A stretch of 64,000 nucleotides of DNA from Ariolimax columbianus (lineage: Eukaryota > Mollusca > Gastropoda > Stylommatophora > Arionidae): contig JAVGWX010000002.1 of the NCBI GenBank assembly GCA_036924085.1, positions 48,456,916 through 48,520,915 on the forward strand, in the 5' to 3' direction. Positions within the stretch are counted from its first letter, which is position 1, and each line of letters starts with the position of its first letter. This document shows positions 57,421 to 64,000 of this stretch, piece after piece. The notes below the pieces were generated by a model. That model had not been told where the DNA came from. It did no database searches and saw only the letters and a program-made list of their open reading frames with translations. The position numbers and the translations under genes were made by a program.

Positions 57421-58617
57421 ACAAGATGTGATATGTGCAATGAAGTCTCCAACATCTCTTCCCCGAAAGAGGTGTATGTTATTAGACCATCTTAGTCTTT
57501 CTATTAGAGGTAGAGGTCCAGAGTAGTAGAAAATAGAAATGAGAAAGAAATCAGTCTAAGAAGAAACTGAAATCATGAGACGGATGCGTATTAGCCTCAA
57601 AAGTGTACTAGGATATACAATACTCTTAAATCCAAACATTTTGTAGATCAATTGCAACAAATAATTGATGAAGACAAATTATTTCATTTGACTTATTTCA
57701 AGCCATAAAATGAATAACTACCAATATAATTAGAATTTTAAGATATTCTGAGAAATTTTACAGGAAATAGAAAGTCTGAGAAAACGTACAGAAAGTGCTA
57801 ACACGACACTTACAGATGAGCTACCCGTCAATCAAACTGTACAATATGAAGGAAAAAAAACAGCAGTTGAGCAATTAGAGGATCGCCTCCCTTCAGAACC
57901 TTCGGCATGCTTCATATCCACCGTGCACCATCCTCTACCTCAAACCATGCCTCCATAAAAATTAATATAATTTTGTATGAAATACACAATCAAACACTTC
58001 CATTGAATTTGCAGTGAAACACTTACATTTAAAAAAATGTCAGTGTTCTATGGACAATGCTTCAAAGGCGAAAGTTGTGCTTACATTTTAAGATTCCAAG
58101 AACGCCGGGTTAGCTAATTATTAAAGTTCCAATAATGGAACTGCAGGTGACATCTCAAATGTTATTGCATTGAGGCTAAGAGTTTGTGACAAGTTCCATT
58201 CGTTTAGGGCAGGGGAGATTGAGTTGGCGACTGTGTTTTCTAAGAATGAAAAGCTGCCTGAATAATGGGTAACAGGGAGAATCAAGTCATAACCCGGTCA
58301 CAGCGCGGACCGAGGTGAGAATTTAATGCAACTGGAAAACGTGGCTAGCTTAGGGATGCGTATCAGTTTGACCAATTCTGGTATCAGATATAAGTGGTAG
58401 GGGTTTAGATTGGCAATAGGAACGCACACAGCAGGCTGCCACATTTAAAGTGACAATGTCCTAAAGATATTGCAACCAATGGAATTCTAGATTGGGTGGG
58501 ACAAAATTAGAATGATAGCTAAGCCAACTGGGGAGGAGCACAGTACAGTTATGTTTGTTTAATTGAATCTATAAAATATAAAAGACAATGCAGAGATACA
58601 TTCGGGAGATTGAGGAA

Positions 58618-58649
<32 letters not shown>

Positions 58650-59252
58650 CACGTTTACAGGGTGGTTATCCCATCATACACCTAGAGCCTTGCACTTATG
58701 CTCATTGATGCGATTGGTAGACAACCTGTAAACAATATGAGACAGAGATCTGATCACATCGAGTAAGAAGATTCGTCTCGGTACGAATTGAGTTGATCTA
58801 AAAGGCAGTCTGACTTATCCATTGCATTTGGTGTCTGTTGGAAGAATGGTGGCTTTTTACGATAACAGTGGCACGAATAAGGATTCAGTGAATCTTAGGG
58901 TATGCGTTCCTACAAGTACATGCGTTCGGTTCGATTAAGGATTCAGCAAATCCGAGGGACTGTGATCCCAAAAGGTACGTTTGTTTGAAAAGAGAGGTGC
59001 ATCACATGAGCCCTCAGAGAACGAAATTGTTCGATACAGGTATAACACAGACACCAAAGGGACATGGCTCAAATACTTGATAACTGCTAACAGTTGTAAG
59101 TGAAACATAGTTCATTTGTTAAACCATCTTTGGACACTTAACAGCCTACAGCAGCAACCTTGTCAGAAACGGCAGATCACCACCAACGTGGACGACGGAG
59201 GGCAACAGGAGACGACTTAGATAGAACCTCTGATTTATAATAAAATAGAATT
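57421..59252. other. Intron sequence; (GA)n at 58611-58650
   Basis: No coding or transposon feature recognised apart from the GA-rich microsatellite. A short duplicated word pair (AAGGATTCAGTGAATC and AAGGATTCAGCAAATC) occurs near 58878 and 58939. Confidence 0.4.
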
Positions 59253-59265
59253 AGACTAAGTTTAG

Positions 59266-60613
59266 CAACATGTACGATATTATCGCTTTCAAATAAACCA
59301 CAGAACACCAAAATAAGTCTTAACGGAAAATATCTGCGGCTAAACGACAACCCAAACTACTTGGGAGTCACATTTCATCGGCGCATGACATGGAAAAGTC
59401 AGATCGAGAGAATGAAAAGATTACAAAACTGCAATCCATGACCGATAGAAGAGACTGCAGAGCCCAGCTGCAGTCAGAGAAACTCCGAAGACTGACTGAC
59501 CATCCAATGCACCAGAGACTAAACAATTTGGGAAATGGGAAACTAAAGCGGAGAAACTTTGCAGAAATAGCCAAAGCAAAGATGCACGAAGATCCCATAA
59601 ACGCACTAACAACACCAAAACCCATCACTACTGTACGAAAACCTACCTGGAGGCAGGATATATTTCCAGAGGTCGTAGAAAATATACCAGGTATTGCAAA
59701 CAAAAACTGCCAGACTGAAAAAGAAAGGAGAGATACTACCCTAAGCTTCATAAAGAAAAGCTACCCAAGCATGGACTGGACCCATGCATACACCGACGGT
59801 TCTGTAACAAACACTACACAGAACGGAGGGGCAGGAGCATTCCTGAACCTACCAAATGGCAGAAAAATAACACTGTCATTCGCTACTGGTAAGTACACAA
59901 GCAATTTCAGAGCGGAGGCAGAGGCACTGAGGGCGGCAGTGGAAGAAATGGTGACACACAGTGAAAATGAGAGCCATATAGTCCTGCTGACAGATGCTCT
60001 CACCGTAGTCACAGCGCTAAAAAGCCAGAAAAACACTGAGCTCAATGACTTAAGAGCAGCACTCTGCAAACTGTGCCAGCAGTCCGCACCAAAAAGGGTA
60101 GTGGTACAGTGGGTTCCGTCACACTGCAACATCCAAGGCAACGAGGAGGCAGACAGACTGGCAAAAGAAGGTGCAAGACTACCACAAACAGATACCAATA
60201 TGACGTACGAAGAGTCAAAACGGCTTATCAAAGCCAGATACATGACCAAATGGGAAACCGAACATACTGGTTACACCAAAAACGATGCCTATTACCAGTT
60301 GAACCGAAGAGAGCAGGTCGTTGTCTTCAGACTTCGCACTGGCCACAACAGACTGAGGTACCACCTATTCAACAAATTGAAGATAGGGTGTACCGACGAA
60401 TGCTCGTGCGGTACTGGTAAAATGACCGCTGAACATCTGCTGCAGAACTGCCCGACATACGAGGACCAGAGAGAGCAGATGTGGCCATTACCAGTGGAAC
60501 TGCAAGACAAGCTCTATGGCAGTGGCGAGAGCCTCAGGATGACCGCCGCTTTTTTCGAAAAAATAATGGTTACTGTCTGACTGCGTACGAAGAAGAAGAA
60601 GAAGAAGAAGAAG
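59266..60613 (+). mobile_element. I-like LINE copy F (subfamily 1), left half of a composite
   Basis: It starts in RT downstream of motif C (CAACATGTACGATATTATCG) and ends ATGGTTACTGTCTGACTGCG plus a GAA tail at 60588-60613. The 396-codon frame (59390-60580) has a 232-bp deletion after CAGATCGAGAGAA. An intact RNase H follows (WTHAYTDGS, FRAEAEAL, LLTDALTV, GNEEADRLAKEGA), then CSCGTGKMTAEHLLQNCP. The left TSD AGACTAAGTTTAG is at 59253-59265; no TSD copy lies at its right end, where copy G begins directly. Confidence 0.9.
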
Positions 60614-62051
60614 ATCGAGAGAAACCGAATGAGAGCCAGACAAAGAATGGCAATCACGAGGAAAATTGCTGACACACGCTGGGGAGCAGACGAAAGAATA
60701 CTAAAGAAACTGTACACTGGACGAGTGAGACCAGTTCTCGAGTATGGCATTGCGGCATAGACAACAGCAGCAAAGGCAAACTTTGATAAAATTAGCAAAC
60801 CAAAACCAAGCCAAGAGAATTATAACAGGAGGCATGAAGTCAACGCCAATTGTAGAATTTGAAAAGATAACAAATCTGCAATCCATAACCGACAGAAGAG
60901 ACTGCAGAGCTCAGCAGCAAGCAGAGAAACTCAGAAGACTGACAGACCATCCAATGCATCAGAGACTAAATAGATTTGGAAAAGGGAAACTAAAGCGGAG
61001 AAACTTTGCAGAAATAGCCAAAGCAAAGATGAGCGAAGACCCTTTGAACACCGTAACACCAAATCCCATCCCTACTGTACGCAAACCCACATGGAAGCAG
61101 CATATCATCCCGGAGGTGGTAGAAAATATACCAGGTATTGGAAACAAGAACAGCCAGACTGAAAAAGAAAGAACAGACATAACCCTGAGGTACATAACGG
61201 AAAACTACCGAAGCATGGACTGGACCCATGCATACACCGACGGTTCTGTAACAAACACAACACAGAATGGAGGGGCAGGGGTATTCCTGAGCCTACCAAA
61301 TGGTAGAAAAATAACGCTGTCAGTGGCAACTGGAAAATTCTCAAGCAATTTCAGAGCGGGGACACAGGCACTGAAGGCTGCAGTAAAATCAATGCTGACA
61401 GGCGAAATAAATAAAAGCCAGATAGTCCTCTTTACAGATGCCTTGGCCGTAGTTACAGCACTAAAAAGCCAGAAAAATACTGAACTTAATTACTTAAGAG
61501 CAGTACTCTGTCAACTATGCCAGCAGTCCGCACCGAAAAGAGTAGTGGTACAGTGGGTTCCATCCCACTGTAACATCCAAGGCAACGAGGAGGCAGACAT
61601 ACTGGCAAAAGAAGGTGCAGACTACCACAACCAGATTCTAGTGTGACCTACGAAGAGTCCAAAAGGTTTATTAGGGCCAGATACATGGCCAAATGGGAAA
61701 CAGAACATACTGGCTACACAAAAAATGATGCCTATCACCAGCTGAACAGAAGAGAGCAAGTCGTGGTTTTCAGACTCCGCACAGGCCACAACAGACTGAG
61801 GTACCATCTATTCAATAAATTGAAGATAAGTGGCACTGACGAATGCACCTGTGGCACAGGGAAAATGACCGCTGAACATCTGCTGCAAAATTGTCCGACA
61901 TACGAGGACCAGAGAAAGCACATGTAACCATCACCAGTGGCAACACTAGACACGCTCTATGGCAGTGTCGACAGCCTCAGGATGACAGCTGCTTTCTTCG
62001 AACAAATTCAAGTTGACGTCTGACAGCGTACGAAGAAGAAGAAGAAGAAGA
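60614..62051 (+). mobile_element. I-like LINE copy G (subfamily 2), right half of a composite
   Basis: It starts ATCGAGAGAAACCGAATGAG immediately after the F tail and ends CAGCGTACGAAGAAGAAG at about 62051. It is followed by the right TSD AGACTAAGTTTAG (62052-62064). Its 3' end (CAAGTTGACGTCTGACAGCG) is subfamily 2, unlike F. In RNase H the catalytic Glu region reads FRAGTQAL instead of FRAEAEAL, and a frameshift near 61620 breaks the domain. The zinc-knuckle CTCGTGKMTAEHLLQNCP is kept in the frame 61643-61927. Confidence 0.9.
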
Positions 62052-62613
62052 AGAAGACTAAGTTTAGGATTTATGTTATTTCACAAGAGCCGTAGAGCCT
62101 GTAGTTTACAGAAGTAACATCAAGAGCACTTGCTTGTATCTTTTGTGTTAGTTTAGTTTATATTATTGTTATTATTTAGTTTAGAATTTCTTTTCGTTTT
62201 TTGAAATTATGTAACAATTATTCATGCATATAAATGATATATTATTTTGTCTCAATGGATAACGATGGGGTTAGTGTATTCTGTGATTGACGTGTAACGT
62301 CCCACAGTCTGTGCTGTGAGTAAACTCTCAAGATAACTACTGACCTAAAGCCGACCCTGCTACAAGTTACTAAGTACGTAAATGCTATGCAATGTTGGCA
62401 ATTCGTGATAGTTAGTTGTTATAGTAATCCACACTAACTGATTTCCTATTTGGCACTGGTCCGCAAACAAAAAAGATATATATAGCAAAACCCATGAAGA
62501 TATGAGTATTGATTAAGCATCATACAAAAACTAGGAAGTCTGAGGTACAATATGATAAAAATCTAAAGATATAAGATTAACTCTTACATAGTACTGAAAT
62601 CAAAGAAACGATA

Positions 62614-62840
62614 ACTTAGCTTGTCTAAGGGTCAGGTTGACTATGTCTTAGCTTGTCTAAGGGCTAGGTTGATTATGTCTTAGCTTGTCTAAGGGTTAGG
62701 TTGACTATATCTTAGCTTGTCTAAGGGTCAGGTTGACTATGTCTTAGCTTGTCTAAGGGTTAGGTTGACTATATCTTAGCTTGTCTAAGGGTTAGGTTGG
62801 CTATTTCTCAGCTTGTCTATGGGTTAAGTTGACAATTTCT
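62614..62840. repeat. 32-bp tandem array, about 7 copies
   Basis: The unit begins TTAGCTTGTCTAAGGGTTAG and continues GTTGACTATGTC. The GGGTTAGG word resembles telomere repeats only by chance; the period is 32 bp. The 62065-62613 stretch before it has no assigned feature. Confidence 0.93.
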
Positions 62841-62849
62841 TGCTTAAGT

Positions 62850-63005
62850 AAACGTGACCTATTGTCCTTCCTCGCTGCCTTGCTTTCCTTAACCGTAAAC
62901 GTTCAACCCATTTACAGATGGGTAGATTGGATACCCGAGATCGCAGAATTGAACATAGCTCCTTTACCACCAGCAGCAAGAACTATAACTGTTATTTCAC
63001 TAAAG
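62850..63005 (-). mobile_element. SINE2 copy
   Basis: On the minus strand: TGGTGGTAAAGGAGCTATGT, a degraded B-box region, then ATCCAATCTACCCATCTGTA, AATGGGTTGAACG and TTTACGGTTAAGGAAAGCAA. It abuts the kinase exon donor at 63021. Confidence 0.6.
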
Positions 63006-63021
63006 CGCTCAACGAACTTAC

Positions 63022-63185
63022 GTGCCGTTTAGTAGCTCAAACATGAGAATACCCAGTGACCAGTAGTCGGCCGAGTGATCGTGACCTTTGTTGAGGATTA
63101 TTTCAGGGGCTACATATTCTGGCGTGCCACAGAATGTCCACGTCTTCTTGCCAACTCCAATTTTCTTAGCGAACCCAAAATCGAC
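63022..63185 (-). CDS. PRKG1: PRKG1-like exon: DFG loop, activation segment, APE
   Basis: 164 bases, phase 0 in and phase 2 out. It encodes [16 protein letters not shown] (metal-binding DFG) and [14 protein letters not shown], with the activation-loop Thr followed by the APE motif. [16 protein letters not shown] follows. The acceptor CTCTCCTCAG is above 63185; the donor GTAAGT is below 63022. The GxPxYVAPE and ADYWSLG blocks are typical of AGC kinases, and [17 protein letters not shown] is characteristic of cGMP-dependent kinases. The preceding exon (HRD loop) was not found in 63186-64000. Confidence 0.96.
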
Positions 63186-63396
63186 CTGAGGAGAGACATT
63201 ATCAACATCAATGGCTTGATTTTTTTGGGAAACGCATATTGAGCGAACATCTGTCAGAAGATGTCAAACATACGATCGATAAACATAAAAATCACATATA
63301 GCCATTACCTTACCAATCATGGTATACTTCCCTGACAGCTGTATGTCACTGAGGAGTAGTCAATTATCGTCTTGTCGTCAATATTACTAGCATTTT

Positions 63397-63811
63397 GGAT
63401 GTGTTCTTTGACAAGGCACACATCCAAAAAAATATAAACACCAGTGGATAGAGAGAACAAACAGTAAATACCCAGAGGACCCAATCAATAAACTGAATAG
63501 GAAACAGTATACCACAATTTTCCGCCCCAGAACAGGTCGTTGCAGACTAAATGCACACATGCATACAATGAAAGCAGTACAGACTGCACAATGCACATGT
63601 CAGAGAGGACCCCGGGCTCCAGAACACATCCTGCAAACATGTCCACTGCACCAAGGATCCAGTGAGAAGACCTGGCCCGAGAAAAGAAACATACAAGACA
63701 AACTGTGGGGAACCATTGAGGACCTGCGACTGACGTGTCACTTCATGGAGGCAGCCCATCTAGTGGCATAAAACGAGCATACGAAACCGAACGCAAAGAA
63801 GGAGAAGAAGA
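63397..63811 (+). mobile_element. I-like LINE type H, 3' fragment 2
   Basis: Plus-strand frames give NRSLQTKCTHAYN and then CTCQRGPRAPEHILQTCP (zinc-knuckle) and DKLWGTIEDLRLTCHFME, ending AAAGAAGGAGAAGAAG. An imperfect 11-bp TSD is ACTAGCATTTT at 63386-63396 and ACTAGAATTTT at 63812-63822. Same family as 29179-29638. The first 30 bases form an inverted pair (GGATGTGT and ACACATCC). Confidence 0.75.
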
Positions 63812-64000
63812 ACTAGAATTTTCTATACACAGCTCGTTCTCATGTAGCAAGTGGGGCGGTCATTTTCACACCACAACTACTACGTCGTGGGGCCTGTCTG
63901 CATCGTGATGTTACACACAGAACACTCTTAAAGTCCTAAGCGATTATATTGCTAACTTACATGATAAAAGCAAGGTGTTTCGAATTGATATTGCTGTTTG

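Larger units (their letters stand above)
33827..63185 (-). other. PRKG1: PRKG1-like gene, 3' part (four exons, three introns)
   Basis: Exons 63022-63185, 39531-39716, 37047-37113 and 33827-33922 join in phases 0-2, 2-2, 2-0 and 0-stop. The total is 513 bases: 170 codons plus stop. Introns are 23,305, 2,417 and 3,124 bp, all GT-AG. The joined protein covers the kinase C-lobe from the DFG loop and the AGC-kinase tail of a cGMP-dependent protein kinase, the effector of nitric oxide and natriuretic signalling (family knowledge). The tail DTSNFDSYP favours type I over type II kinase. The N-terminal zipper, both cGMP sites and the N-lobe lie beyond 64000. Confidence 0.93.

Noticed and set aside
62614..62840. 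GGGTTAGG words suggesting interstitial telomere repeats
   Set aside because: They occur once per 32-bp unit and not as tandem hexamers.

Overview
The window is eukaryotic: split exons with GT-AG boundaries and conserved animal proteins sit among decayed LINEs, SINEs, DNA transposons and minisatellites. No bacterial or viral gene organisation is visible. The repeat spectrum (CR1, RNase H-bearing I-like LINEs, Merlin, mariner, hAT, tRNA-derived SINEs) together with the two animal genes suggests an invertebrate metazoan, probably a mollusc. The species is not determinable from sequence alone. All family names are by recognition of motifs; no database search was run.

Two host genes are supported, both on the minus strand. 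(1) A cGMP-dependent protein kinase (PRKG1-like): four consecutive C-terminal exons at 63022-63185, 39531-39716, 37047-37113 and 33827-33922. They join in phase to 170 residues running from the DFG motif to the stop codon. One intron is 23.3 kb and is a sink for LINEs and minisatellites. (2) MARF1 (meiosis regulator and mRNA stability factor 1): two consecutive exons at 1968-2164 and 1329-1446, covering the start of the NYN RNase domain. The gene continues beyond position 1. A third candidate first exon (4033-4224) has a strong Kozak context but no recognised family.

Layout: 1-5.8 kb, MARF1 exons plus decayed LINE pieces; 5.85-9.77 kb, an I-like LINE with a CR1 inserted; 9.9-14.2 kb, SINE and LINE debris; 14.7-16.5 kb, a Merlin (IS1595-type) transposon with long TIRs; 18.4-28.3 kb, a block of unrelated minisatellites (32, 25, 50, about 12, 86, 72 and 33 bp units); 28.4-33.5 kb, LINE/SINE fragments, a short hAT element and arrays; 33.8-39.7 kb, the 3' part of the kinase gene with two dead mariners in its introns; 39.9-63.0 kb, the giant kinase intron, holding a 60/30-bp array, a G-rich 24-bp array and at least six LINE insertions, several nested; 63.0-64.0 kb, a kinase exon and a LINE scrap.

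The transposon history can be read unusually well because target-site duplications (TSDs) survive. The I-like LINE insertions carry TSDs of 9-15 bp and fall into two subfamilies, distinguishable by their 3' ends. One integration holds two LINE copies of different subfamilies inside a single 13-bp TSD. One LINE split a tRNA-derived SINE. Another landed in a 39-bp minisatellite, was then hit by a CR1, and that CR1 was hit by a retroposed 305-bp sequence. I found no convincing new biochemical system. The most interesting material is retroelement mechanism: the composite LINE insertion, clustered LINE breakpoints, and a SINE that shares its 3' tail with the LINEs.
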